DNA of 30,000 bases, taken from assembly GCA_018398765.1 (NCBI GenBank), contig JAHBMJ010000154.1:1-30000 (forward strand), written 5' to 3'. The notes below the pieces were generated by a model that made no database searches, was not told the DNA's origin, and saw nothing but the letters and a program-made list of their open reading frames with translations. This DNA comes from Chromera velia (Eukaryota; Sar; Chromeraceae). This document shows positions 10,116 through 20,681 of the stretch, piece after piece (the first letter of the stretch is position 1; each line of letters begins with the position of its first letter). Made by a program: the position numbers and the translations under genes.

Positions 10116-13100
10116 ATGAAGGGCACGCGTCTCCTCTCCGGCTCTGTCTCCAGGCAGACGCAGAGCCTCTCGGCCTCTCTCTCAACAGGCACAGGACGGT
10201 CTTTCTCTGTGTCCACTTCTGTACCTCCCCCCACACCAAAACCTGTAGAGGACTACGGCCGATTCACCTCCAAGACCAGCAAGCGAAGGAAGCCCTCTGC
10301 CATCAGGGCGCTGCAGCCGTTCCTCTCCATCCCTGGGATGATCTCACTGGTCAGTCTCTTCGATTGCAAAGCCGGCCAACACGGGGAATGAGACTGGGGA
10401 TGCGATGCAGCAAAATTTTGATCTGAAAGCATTTCCCCGAGCTCTTTTAATAGCGTTCTTGCATTCTTGTGACTATCTCCACATTCGACGCCCCCGTTGC
10501 CTTTTGCCTCAACCCCTTGTTCCTGAAACTGGCCTCCAGGCTTCTTTTTTCTGTCTATCTCAGTCCACGCCAGACAGCCGCTCCATGCCGTTCTGTTCTC
10601 AAGTCTGATATCATGCCTTTCTTTGCCCCGAATTGTCTTTTGCTTATGTGCTCGCATCACAAATCGACGCTTTCGATCTCTAACGGGTGCTCTGCATCCT
10701 TTTTACCGGACGTGGGGTAGTTAGGGTGTCAATCTTTAAAAGGTACGCATGGTATGATGCAGGGAGGAGGCATGCCGAACCCCCTGACATTCCCCGTCTC
10801 CAAGATCAATGTGGAACTCACAGACGGCACATCCCTCTCAGTCGACACCCCCACTGCCCTCCAGGTCTGCATGCCATCATGGCAGTCACCCTTCTTTTAC
10901 TGGGGATTCTTCATCTGTCTCCGTGACGCACCCAACTTCCAAGATTTTCCTCCTCTGCGTACTTTTTTTTGTGTCCCTCGGTTCCTTTTTCTTTCGCCCC
11001 TATTGTCCTTCCCATGTGCTAGCTACACTACTCCCCCCCCTGCCCACTCCTCCTCCTTGCAGTATTCAGGAAGCAGGGGCATCGGCCCCCTCGTGGAGTT
11101 TCTCACGGAACTGCAGAGGAAGGAGCACTGCCCCCCCCAGACCTCAAACGAGAGGCTCCAAGTCTGTGTGACGAACGGAAGCCAGGACGCACTCACAAAA
11201 GTAGGGAGTCGCTTGCATTGGGAGTCAGAGGTTCGACTGGGAGCTCTCACTTTGTTGCTTTTTGTCTTTCTGCCTGTGTCTCTTTGTTTTTTTTATCAAG
11301 AACAGTGTGAGCTTCGGAGGAAGCGAACAAAAATACGGGGGGAGAGGGGTGAAGACGTTGTTGTTGTTTCTATCAGCCTTCGGATGCTTGAAAGGAATGC
11401 TCACTTTCTTTGTTTGTTTGTCTGATTTTGAGTGCTCTGGGTTCCCTTAGTGCCTTTTGTTCGTTCTGTTTGTCGCGTCTGTCTGTCCTCACCTGCATCC
11501 CGTTCTGTTACACGTAAAGATCGCTGGAGCAGAAAAAGCAAAAAGAAAAAAACCAGTGAGAGCCCACCGACACACTGTCCATCTTCTCTCTTCCCTCCCT
11601 TCTTCCTCTCGATCAGACTTTCGAGATGATCCTGGACCCTTCTGAGGGCGACGCTCTGATCATCGAGAGCCCCACCTACAGCGGCACCCTCGCGTTCCTG
11701 GAGCCTTTCGGTGAGGGGGGGGGGGGGGGGGGGCTGAGTGGAGGAGGGAGTGGTAGAAGAGGCAGACTGAGTCAATGAATGTCAGTCAGGAAAAAATGAA
11801 TTGTCTCTTGGGTTTGGTGTGAAGGAAGAAAGACATGCAGATAGTCGGAATGACTTCATGGTTTCTCTTTCGCTTCCTTTCTCCCCCGTCTGCATGTGTG
11901 CAGGTGCGCGTCTCGTCGAGATTCCGACTGACGGGGAGGGCATGGTGACGTCTGCTCTTCGGGAGAGATTGGACGGCTGGGACGAGGCCAGAGACGGCAA
12001 AAAGCCCCGGGCCGTGTACACGGTGCCGACAGGGAGCAACCCGACAGGAGTGTCGATGTCAGAGGAGAGGAGACGGGACCTCTACAGCATCGCACAGGTA
12101 GGCAGAGAGGCAGACAGAGAGGGAGACTGCATGGCTGACAGATGAGAGGTAGGGAAAGGCTCTGACAGGCATCCATCTTCTGCACATTTGCACGAACTTG
12201 TTAGACCTTTTCGCATCAGATTCGAATCGGACATCCTTCCGTTGTCTTCCCTGCAAGATTGAATGCAATCGACAGAGAAAGGGAACCAACCACGCTCCGG
12301 TATTCGAGCTGCAATAGAAATGCCCAGAAAAAAAGAAAGAGAGAGAGAGAGAGCGTTCCTGGTCGAAGTGACCTCCTTCCCGAGTTCTTTGACTGCAGGA
12401 CCACAATCTGTTGATTGTTGAGGACGACCCATACCACTTTCTCCAGTTCTCCGGAAAGAGGAAGAAGTCGATCTTCTCTCTCGACACAGATGGAAGAGTC
12501 ATCAGGTCAAGCTGTGGGAAAACAAGTGGACCTCCATGGGAGGAAAGAGGCGACGGGGATTCCGAGAACGATTTTCCCTCTTCTGCCCAGTATCCCATTC
12601 TGTCATCATCTTCGTTCCTGTTCCTTTTCTTCCTTCTCTTCTTTTGTGTGTAGTTCGGGGACTCTCTCTGCGGTCTGTTTTGTTCGATGGACCTTCTCTT
12701 GCTTTTTCCCCCTTCTCCATGTATCAATGAACGGCTGTGCACGTACAAATGCATGTGCAGATTTGATTCGTTCTCCAAGTTGGTCTCTGCTGGTATCCGG
12801 ATGGGGTTCGCGTCAGGGCCCAGGCAGCTGATCGAGAGACTGGAGCTGCACATGCAGGCAACGGAGCTGCATGCGTCCGGGGTCTCGCAGGGTGTCTTGG
12901 CGGCTCTGCTTCTGCACTGGGGACACGAGGGATTCGAGGCTCACGTGGGAAGGGTGGCAGAGTTCTATAGGTGGGCAGTGAGTGTGCGTGTCTGGGGGAG
13001 GGTGGAATGTCAGAGGAAATGTCTGCTCGTTCATTCCTTAGTATCTCAAATCTGAAAGCGTAGATGCTTTTTGCCGATGTATGCGTATGCAGTTCGCTTT

Positions 13101-13136
13101 CTTTTTGAAGACATCTCCCCCTCCCTGTGCGCGCGC

Positions 13137-13168
<32 letters not shown>

Positions 13169-13239
13169 TTGTCTGTGTGTATGTGTATGTGTTTGTGTTT
13201 GTGTGTGTGTTTGTGTGTGTGTGTGTATGTGTGTGTGTA

Positions 13240-13270
<31 letters not shown>

Positions 13271-13301
13271 GTGTGTGTGTGTGCGTGTGCGTGCGTGCGC
13301 G

Positions 13302-13333
<32 letters not shown>

Positions 13334-13386
13334 CCTGTATCTGTGTACGTGTGTGTGTATGTGTGTGTGTGTACGTGTGTGTGTAC

Positions 13387-13424
<38 letters not shown>

Positions 13425-13429
13425 CTGTA

Positions 13430-13466
<37 letters not shown>

Positions 13467-14074
13467 ATGTGTATGTCTGTGTGTGTGTGTCTTTGTATAC
13501 GTGTGACGTTCTTTCCATTCTTACCCTCTCTTCATATTCTTTCCCGCCTGCTTTGCAGACAACGAAGAGACGCGTTCGTCAAGCATGCAGAAACGCACCT
13601 GGCAGTCAGTCGGGGAGAAAGAATGAACGAAAAATATTGGCCTGGGTGGTTAGGGTGGTATAGTAGCTTCACGCGGCTCTGTAGAGGAAGCAGAGAGTCG
13701 TTTGCCCTCCCTCGTGCTTTTTTGATTCTTGTTTATCGGTCTTTTGTTCTCTAGGAGTCTCAATGTCTGCACATATGGATTTCTGTTGTCTTCGTGTGCT
13801 TCCACTCTGAGAGGGTGGGCGGACTGAGGGGGTTTCTTCCTGGCTTGCACGCATCTCGGGGATGTGTTTGGAAGGGGATGGAGTGTAAAACACACGGCAC
13901 GCACATGCGCATACATCGCGCGAAAAACGAAATAAATAAATATGAAAATTGTTTGATGCACGCATTTCGGGGATGTGTTTGGAAGGGGATGGAGTGTAGG
14001 GCAAGCCTGCTTTGATTGTGTTGGGTTCTGAATGTGTTTGAGTGGAGGCAGGCACGTGCTGAAAATCCTTCGGG

Positions 14075-14138
<64 letters not shown>

Positions 14139-15718
14139 GGGAAGATCCGTTTTGAAGTGCCCGATGCTGGAATGTTCGTGTGGATGGAACTGCTGGCACC
14201 CGAAGGACTGGAGGATGCGACAGATCTGATCAAGAGCAAGGCCGTGGAGGGAAAGGTCCTTTTTTTTTTTTCTTTCTGTCTTTCTTTCTGTCTTTCTGTC
14301 TGTCTGTCTGTCTGTCTTTCTTTCATTCTTTCTTTCTTTCTTTCTTTTCTTCTTTTTTTCTCTCTCTGTTTTCTTTCTTTTTGACTTCTTTCTTCCTGCG
14401 TTTTGTTTTTTCTTTCATTTTTTATTTCTGTCGTTCTTGCTTTCTTCATTCTGCCTCTCAATTTTTTTCTTGTTTCATGCTTTAGCCCGTCCACTTCACA
14501 GGCCTTTCAGAAGGCAGCTTGCGCAATGTGTGCGCGGAAGCCACATCACCAGGCCCGATCGGCTTCTTGAAAGAGTTTATCGCGCAAAAGGGCAAATTTT
14601 TCTCAAAGGCAAAAAGCAAAAAAAAAAAAAAAAAAAGCACAAAATCGACGTTCGGTCTGCATGGGGCAAGCTTCACACACGATCCATCGTTTTCAAGGCA
14701 CTCACCTTGTGAGAATGCAACATCTAAACTTGGAAGACGCTTTTGTAATGAAGGACTCACAGATTCGTTTTTTTTTTTTTTTAATTTTCTTTATTCGGTA
14801 CTTTCTTGTCTTTCTTCCATCCCTTTGCTCGCTCATTCTTTCTTTGTCTTCTCTCTCTCTCTCTCTGTCTGTCTCTCGCTTTCTCTCTCTCTCTGTCTGT
14901 CTCTCGCTTTCTGCGAGTGAAGTCAATCAGGTAGGCAGGCAGTCACGCAAAAAGATAATCCGAGAGACATTCCAGTGAATATTTTCATCTGCACTACCAC
15001 GACCGCCTGATCTCAACTTCTCGCTTCCCCCCCCCCCCATGCCTCCTTGTGCCTTCTTGTCTTCCTGAATGCAGGTGCTTCTGCTTCCGGGGAGCTGTTT
15101 CTTTCCTGGAGAGAGGAAGTCTCGGTAGGTTTGTGCAAGAGATGCGTCAACACTATGGACATCCATGGGTTTCCTTCGGTAGGCGAATGTTTGCTCTCCA
15201 GCTTTTGATTGCTTTCTTCATTGTGGTGTTTTTCTGCACGGGCACCTGCACCACGGACTTTCCCTTCCTCCGATTGGGTGTAGGACAGAAGGGGATCGGG
15301 ATTCTTTCTTTTTCTCGCGGGGACGCTGTCACTGGGAAGAGGAGAGGCCTCACAGAGAATGGACACGAAAGAAGAAAAAGAATGCGGCTCAACGGTGGAG
15401 GCTTTTCCCACCTCGCCCTGTTTTGCTCATATTCGGGACAGGTTTGCTTCCGTGGCGGCTTTTTGTCATCTGTTTGACGTACACTCACCAGCGACAGTGC
15501 TCCGGGGCCCCAATGCCTTACGCGATCACTATGTCACTGTCCTATTTGAAATCTTCCCTTTTGGCGGGTTCGGAACTTCATATTTGTGTGTAGAGCAGAC
15601 AATGAAAACGCTTTCCACATTCCATTTGGTTTGCAGCTTTGTGAGGGCAGCTTTCTCGACGGCATCGAGTGAGCAGATGGAGGAAGCTCTCAAGCGCCTT
15701 TCCGCTCTGTTGTCCTAG
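10116..15718 (+). CDS. Class I PLP aminotransferase, 2-aminoadipate/kynurenine type, 11 exons
   Basis: Exons: 10116-10349, 10763-10864, 11063-11200, 11617-11710, 11904-12097, 12399-12505, 12761-12970, 13559-13604, 14139-14255, 15075-15124, 15637-15718. They sum to 1374 nt, or 457 residues, with all phases consistent and GT-AG ends. The protein tracks mammalian AADAT (KAT II), which moves an amino group from 2-aminoadipate or kynurenine to 2-oxoglutarate. Visible motifs are GGGMPNP (35-36 region onward), CVTNGSQ, VPTGSNPTG with Asn235, VEDDPYHFLQF, SFSK with the PLP lysine Lys296, Arg303, and FVRAAFS with the substrate carboxylate Arg434. The first ATG of the frame is 10116; the frame is open further upstream but has no ATG. 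The first 45 or so residues are Ser/Arg/Thr-rich with no acidic residue and look like a mitochondrial presequence. An Aro8-like specificity is possible. Motifs are intact, so the enzyme should be active. Confidence 0.92.
11715..11733 (+). repeat. G homopolymer beside the exon 4 donor
   Basis: A run of 19 G starts five bases into the intron after exon 4 (donor GTGAGG at 11711). The run may make the local sequence or assembly unreliable and could fold as G-quadruplex. Confidence 0.85.
13131..13505 (+). repeat. (TG)n microsatellite array in aminotransferase intron 7
   Basis: About 370 bp consists mostly of TG, interrupted by TA, TTTG and a pure TC block at about 13302-13327. It fills most of the intron between exons 7 and 8. 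Long open frames across it, such as runs of Cys-Val, are artefacts of the repeat. Confidence 0.95.
13847..13998 (+). repeat. 41-bp direct repeat pair in intron 8
   Basis: Copies at 13847-13887 and 13958-13998 are both 41 bp and start GCACGCAT. They differ only near CATCTCGG versus CATTTCGG and are 111 bp apart. They lie in the intron after exon 8. Confidence 0.85.
14077..14136 (+). repeat. (GT)n array forming the exon 9 acceptor region
   Basis: About 60 bp of GT with one TA interruption runs straight into the acceptor GTGCAG at 14133-14138. No ordinary pyrimidine tract separates the repeat from exon 9. Confidence 0.9.
14258..14475 (+). repeat. Pyrimidine-rich TTTC/TGTC array after exon 9
   Basis: T runs and TTTC/TGTC repeats begin two bases after the GT of the exon 9 donor. 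The whole intron (14256-15074) is rich in such arrays, with an A run at about 14619-14636, a T run at about 14766-14782 and CT/CTGT repeats at 14851-14912. Confidence 0.9.
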
Positions 15719-17271
15719 GAAACAGCAAAGCGAGCAGAAAAGCTGAGGGGGGGTGAAGAGCCTTCAAGATGCCTCTGACTGTTTTTGTGAAACCGCTTGA
15801 GTATTGCTCACATTTTTCCTTGCATTTTTCAAATGCTGATCAATTGAGCACCTCTCTGTATACGACATGCATCAGTATGTATTGACGTAGACGTTATATG
15901 CATTTTGCTGCATAGTGCGTGCATGAGGCATTATGAGTCACCTATTGAGTCACAGTGATCAAGTGCTAAGCTAGGTGCTAAGTTAATTCGGATTATATTC
16001 TGACATAATTCTGTAAACTTTATGTATGCATTATAGCCTAAATTATAGTGAAGTTTATATTATAATTAAATCTAGGTGTATCACTGTACTATACCACACA
16101 GAAAAAAAAATATGAAAAATTGAGATTTTATATATTTTTAAAATGTTTTTTTTTTTTTTCTTTTTTTAACGGCCTGCCCGGGCCTGTAAGGCTGCAACAG
16201 CAGCTTAATTGCAACACATGTGTAACACTTGTGCAACAGCTAAACAACAGTTAATTGTTTTATAGTCAAATTATAGATAAAAAAAAGAAAAACGGTGAAG
16301 TGTAATATGTCAAAATCAGCTAATCGATCAGAGGCCTCGCCTGGGCATATGCATATCAATGATAGCCTCACGCGTGAACCAAACCTTTCAATTATATAAT
16401 TAAAAAAAAAAATCCATGACAAACTGCGATCTATACATTTTTTCCCTGTAATACGCTTAGAATTAATCGCGTGTTAGCCCGCACGTCACGGCCCATACAA
16501 GTTGCAGGCATGCATATTATCACCACAACCGTTCCGGTTCCTCATGAACTTTGACTTGAATACTGATCGATCTCTTTTTCCGGCCTGCATCTCTATTCAT
16601 GGGAGCTCTGCAGTTAGTCAGATGATGAGTAAAATAAGACAATGTAAGACCGAAAGGTTCCTGCTATGCAGGACGGAAGTTTGGATTGCAGCCGGCGCTC
16701 ATGATGCAACTAGGCTCGGATTCAATATATATTATATTTCAGAGAAAACGCTAATATATTATAATGTAATATAATATAATATAAACTTAATGTAAAATTG
16801 GAAGATGAAGATTGGGTTGGAGGAGATGAGTTAGAGAATAAAGATCTGGCATGCAAAATCTGATGACGACGCGTCTCTTTGGTTGATGAAGCGGTTTTTT
16901 AAAAGGATTCAGCGGGAGGTTGCTCTATCTAGATGAAAGATGTGGTTGAGTCGAGGTCGAAATCTACTACTATTGAAGTTGAATTACGAGGGAAAGAAAG
17001 ATAAACACGGACAGATTTATATAGATGTTATATCATATTATATTATATTTATATTATTATATTAAGGAAAGTCTAAAGATATATATATGTATATATTAAA
17101 TCCAAGCCTAGTGATGCAAGCCCTGGCCAGACCTTTATTCTTATACTTTTACTTCCTTCCATCTCTCTACGCTAGCCACCAATGTCTGCACACTTTGCTG
17201 TATTCCTAAAATACGACAGTGGTCTCATCACCCTGATGTTAAACTCTAGGTTAAACTAAATGTTAAGTTGA
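15719..17271. other. AT-rich intergenic stretch
   Basis: I see no gene here. From about 15830 the DNA is very AT-rich, with TA-rich repeats near 16720-16790 and 17025-17100. A GC island at 16171-16190 begins an inverted relative of the A/T-run repeat core (16175-16256). No canonical AATAAA was seen just after the aminotransferase stop. Confidence 0.6.
16175..16256 (-). repeat. A/T-run dispersed repeat, copy 2 (inverted)
   Basis: On the minus strand this reads AACTGTTGTTTAGCTGTTGC, then CAAGTGTTACAC. It shares the ACTGTTGTT core and alternating GTTAC/GTTGC words with 906-960 and 25381-25438. T runs precede it on the plus strand, as around the other copies. Confidence 0.45.
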
Positions 17272-17279
17272 TTTATGAT
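17272..17279. repeat. 8-bp target duplication TTTATGAT, left copy
   Basis: It lies directly before the left inverted end of the hAT element and is identical to 18640-18647. Confidence 0.85.
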
Positions 17280-18639
17280 TAGTGACCAGATTTGATTTGA
17301 TAGGATTTGATTTGATAGGATTTGATTTGATTTGATTTGAGCTTCAAGCTCAAATCTGACCAGATTTGAGGTAGATTTGAGGTTGAAGTCTAGAGGTGTT
17401 GTGTCCTGGCCTAGAGCGTCCCACACAGATCCAACGACGACCACGGCATGTCCCATCCAGGCAGCGCGGGGGCCATAACAACTATTCTGTCCACAGTATC
17501 CCACTGAATATTTCTGGCTCAACAGTGCATTCTCCGTCACTGTTTTGTCCAGCTGATCGATGGGATCAGACCTAGCTTCTTGGTTGACAGTCTCACGTGA
17601 ACACGATCCGTATATTCCTTGTACTAAGTCTAGAGAGTGTCTAGCTAGTACATAACAAGAGGTCACTCTCGACAAAACTGAAGACGACATGACACAGTCG
17701 ATACCACTAATAAATCCTAAAAAGCCCTAGACACAAAAAAAAACACTAAAAACTAGACTAAAAGCTACATTAAGTCATGATTAAGACTCTCAAAATTAAT
17801 GAGCTATTATCAAAGCTAAGAGCTTATATAAGTTAAGAGTTTACAATTACATTACTCCCTCTTTCTGCAGCCTGCAGGCCACACTTTCTTTTGAATTGCT
17901 CTCGCGAATGTGTCAGATGTTATGTCTGTGCAATTGATCGATCGAGCTCAGAAAGAACCTCGTGTAAACCGTTTTCGGCACAGGCCAGACCTGTGCGGGC
18001 CAGCCAAAGAGGTCTGATGCGCTTCGGCGCTTTCTCTGGAAGCCGCACATCGGACATTCAGCATTGGGGCAGGAGGCCAATCCTCCGGACATAAATCCTA
18101 ATTCTAATACTAATCTTATATAGCCGGTACTGTATACTAATGTGGCCTTCTTGCTAGCCTTCTTGTTGTTATGACCTATGGGATTGTTTAACATCGTTGA
18201 TCGGTTTAATAAGGGGGGACCCAAGAAGGGCCCAAGCCTGGTAAAGAAAGAAATATAAAAACTGCCACAGGACAATAAAGAACCACTTCAAACCCTCAAT
18301 CAAAACTTGAATGTCTGGAAAATCGACTGGATGACCTCTTTTTTACTGAACAGATATTATTTGGAAAAGCTTTTGGGCGTTCATATTCATGCTAGATATT
18401 CATGGGAAACCGATGAAAAAAAATTTTTGTGATCATTTGTTTTTTTTTTGCGCACAAAAAGTGTGAAGACTCATTTAAGAGACTGAATGACGGATTAAGC
18501 TCGAAGATTTGAGGTTAAAGGGTCAGATTTGAAGTAGATTTGATAGGATTTGGTAGGCCGTATCATGCTAAAGTTTCTCAGGCCTAAGATTTGATTTGAG
18601 GTTAAGCCCTACTTCACATCAAATCAAATCTGGTCACTA
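17280..18639. mobile_element. Non-autonomous hAT transposon, 1360 bp
   Basis: The element begins TAGTGACCAGATTTG and ends with its exact inverse. The inverted ends match perfectly over 22 bp. Identical 8-bp duplications flank it, the hallmark of hAT transposases, and TAGTG fits the hAT terminal rule YARNG. Subterminal regions are packed with GATTTGA words on both sides, likely transposase-binding repeats, and 17334-17356 is an 11-bp-arm palindrome. No transposase is encoded. Minus-strand open segments of 144 and 120 codons inside it match no family I know. A 124-bp dispersed repeat is embedded at 17978-18102. Confidence 0.85.
17978..18102 (-). repeat. GC-rich dispersed repeat, copy inside the hAT element
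   Basis: Read on the minus strand, this matches 23568-23691 on the plus strand at about 88 percent by hand count, and homology stops sharply on both sides. It starts TTAGGATT and ends GCCTGTGC. Both copies can be read as a short peptide with ECPxCGFQ, but most differences change the residue, so selection for coding is unlikely. Confidence 0.75.
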
Positions 18640-18647
18640 TTTATGAT
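18640..18647. repeat. 8-bp target duplication TTTATGAT, right copy
   Basis: It is identical to 17272-17279 and abuts the right end of the hAT element. Confidence 0.85.
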
Positions 18648-18680
18648 TCACACTAACCATTCAATTATGCGGCTCAGAGA

Positions 18681-18684
18681 AAAA

Positions 18685-18723
<39 letters not shown>

Positions 18724-18752
18724 GAAGGAAGGAAGGAAGGAAGGAACGAAGG

Positions 18753-18783
<31 letters not shown>

Positions 18784-18843
18784 AAAAAAGACAGAAAGAA
18801 AGAAGGAAAGAAAGAAAGAAAGAAAGAAAGAAAGAAGGAAGGA

Positions 18844-18875
<32 letters not shown>

Positions 18876-18990
18876 ACGAGGGAAAGAAAGAAAGAAAGAA
18901 AGAAAGAAAAGAAAGAAAGAAAGAAAGAAAGAAAGAAAAGAAAGGAAGAAAGGAAGAAAGGAAGGAAGGAAGGAAGGAAGGAAGGAAAAC
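18681..18990 (+). repeat. (GAAA)n/(GGAA)n purine microsatellite
   Basis: About 310 bp is almost purely purine on the plus strand, in GAAA blocks broken by GGAA blocks. It starts about 35 bp after the hAT target duplication. Further purine-rich, less regular sequence continues to about 19200. Long open frames of Lys/Glu/Arg or Phe/Leu/Ser here are repeat artefacts. Confidence 0.95.
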
Positions 18991-19273
18991 AAAAGAAATG
19001 ACTGCATGGGGAAATAAGTAAAGAAGGGAGGAAGAGGGGGAGGAAACACGAAAGCAAGAAGCTTCGACGAAGAAGGAGTTTCAAGCAAGAAAGAAAGAAA
19101 AGAAAGGAGGGGAGGGGAGGGGAAAGGGGATCAGGAAGACAGAAAGAGATTAGGAAGGAGAGGGTTTTTCAGAGATCCAGCAAGAAAACTCGAGAAGAAT
19201 CAAACTCCAAAGAGAATTCAGAACGAACAAAAGTCTTCCCAGAACTCTACACTTCGATCAGTGCATTGTGGCA

Positions 19274-20681
19274 CTACTCTGCAGTCTTTTGAACCATCGC
19301 GGCAGAATCCATGAGCGACAGAATCTCTTGATATCCTCTTTCTCTTGCCACAATATGCGGCGAATTCCCAATGATATCCGACAGATGAGCATCCGCCCCT
19401 CGCTCCAGCAGAAGCTTCGCGGTCTCAACGGCATTTCTACTTACAGCCCTGAGGAGAGCTGTTCTACCACAGTGCCCCCGCGCGTTAACGTCTGCACCGT
19501 TGTCGAGGAGAATCTCCGCGACCCTTCTGACGCCTTCTGAATTTGAATTCTCTGACATATAAAGCAAATCTGTCAGGGGAGTATCGTTATGGGGGTCACG
19601 CCTATTCACATCTGCTCCCCTGTCAATCAGAAGCTGCACGGTCTCATGACATCCCTTCCGTGCAGCATAGGAGAGGGCTGTATCTCCGTCTGCGTCGACT
19701 GCATCCACAATCCCCCCCCTTGACAGAAGAAGCTCAGTCAGCTCTTCAACCCCCCAGTCGGCGAAAACGTGCAGGAGGGGCTGAAAACCATCCACCCTGA
19801 TGCTCTCCACATCAGACGTTTTCACGATCAGATCCCGCAGCGCCTCTGTCAGAGCGGAACGCACTACAGGGTCATCAACATTCGCATCCGCATCATTGGC
19901 AGCTTCACAGGCAATCCGAAGAACCTTTTGGCCCTCCGCGTCTTCTGCTTCAACGTCTGCCCCCTCTGCAAGAAGAGATGGAACTGCACCATTTCCCAAC
20001 GACACAGGCGACAGGCAACCATGACGGCTGTGTCCCCGGCCTCACCAGTCCCCGAATCCCCTTCACCCTCTCCTACATCCTCGGCAGGCCGGGGGGAGCT
20101 CTTACTTACTTTCCTTACCTCCAAGTCTGCCCCGCCCTCTCTAACCATCTGTAAGGCATCCATGCTGTCTGCACAGATGGCCTTCATAAGAGCCGTCTGA
20201 CCCCCCACCAACCCGTTCAGATCAACACCCACCTTCAAGAAAAGGCGGACGTCGTCGCCATCGTTCTCGCCCGACATGAAGGCGAGAGCTTCTTTTGGAA
20301 GTCTCGAGCTGTCACGGGGCAGAAGGAACGGACAATCTGGCCGACAGCCGCAAGACCCCCACCGAAAAAATCTGAGAGGTCGAGCTCTAGATGTCTGTTG
20401 ATCACCTCACTGATCCGCCCATGCACGTCCTTCGAAAACTCTTTGCACTTTCTGTCAAGACTTTTCAACGTAAGTACATCTTGAGAGAGGACACGGGGCA
20501 CACGCGCAGCCGCTGCGGCTGCAGCTGCACCGTCCCCTTCTCCCCTCTTGGCTTCCAAAAGCTTTCTGACAATCTGAACTCCTTTGAATAAAGTTTCAAG
20601 AGAAGACAGGAAAGAAGATTGTAGTGTCTCCAGTTGTTCTACGAAGGCTTCTGTGGTGGGAGGAAGATCCGTCTCGTCCAT
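19274..20681 (-). CDS. Ankyrin-repeat protein, read in three frames (possibly pseudogene)
   Basis: Three overlapping minus-strand segments give one coherent protein: 20681 to about 20300 (N-terminal), about 20300 to about 19990 (middle) and about 19990 to 19274 (C-terminal, TAG stop). The start ATG is at 20681. The N-terminal part is helical, with an Ala run, and matches nothing I know. The middle starts around LPKEALAFMSGEN and has the first ankyrin units (GQTALMKAI, GDTAVMVAC). The C-terminal part has clear repeats: GDTALSYAARKGCHETVQLL, ADVNRRDP, GADVNARGH and GRTALLRAV. Ankyrin repeats bind other proteins, and no partner can be inferred. Both frame changes go the same way (-1). Sequence error, small introns or true decay could explain them. 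The gene is head-to-head with PIG-V. Confidence 0.65.

Noticed and set aside
11201-11260. Possible tRNA, because GGTTCGACT resembles a Pol III B box
   Set aside because: The flanking bases do not form a T stem and no acceptor stem or A box fits. It lies in an aminotransferase intron.
13071-13754. Long open frames of 140-260 codons across the TG array on both strands
   Set aside because: They encode Cys/Val or Thr/His runs dictated by the dinucleotide repeat and lie mostly in an aminotransferase intron.
17913-18275. A zinc-binding protein gene with ECPMCGFQ on the minus strand
   Set aside because: The second copy of this sequence differs mostly at residue-changing sites and lacks the flanking frame, so it behaves like a non-coding repeat.
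18643-19088. Lys/Glu/Arg and Phe/Leu/Ser open frames of 124-146 codons
   Set aside because: They are translations of the GAAA/GGAA microsatellite, and a tetranucleotide repeat rarely makes stops in these frames.
20464-20580. Ala-run segment in the ankyrin gene as evidence of a separate protein
   Set aside because: It lies within the same open N-terminal frame and is a low-complexity insert.
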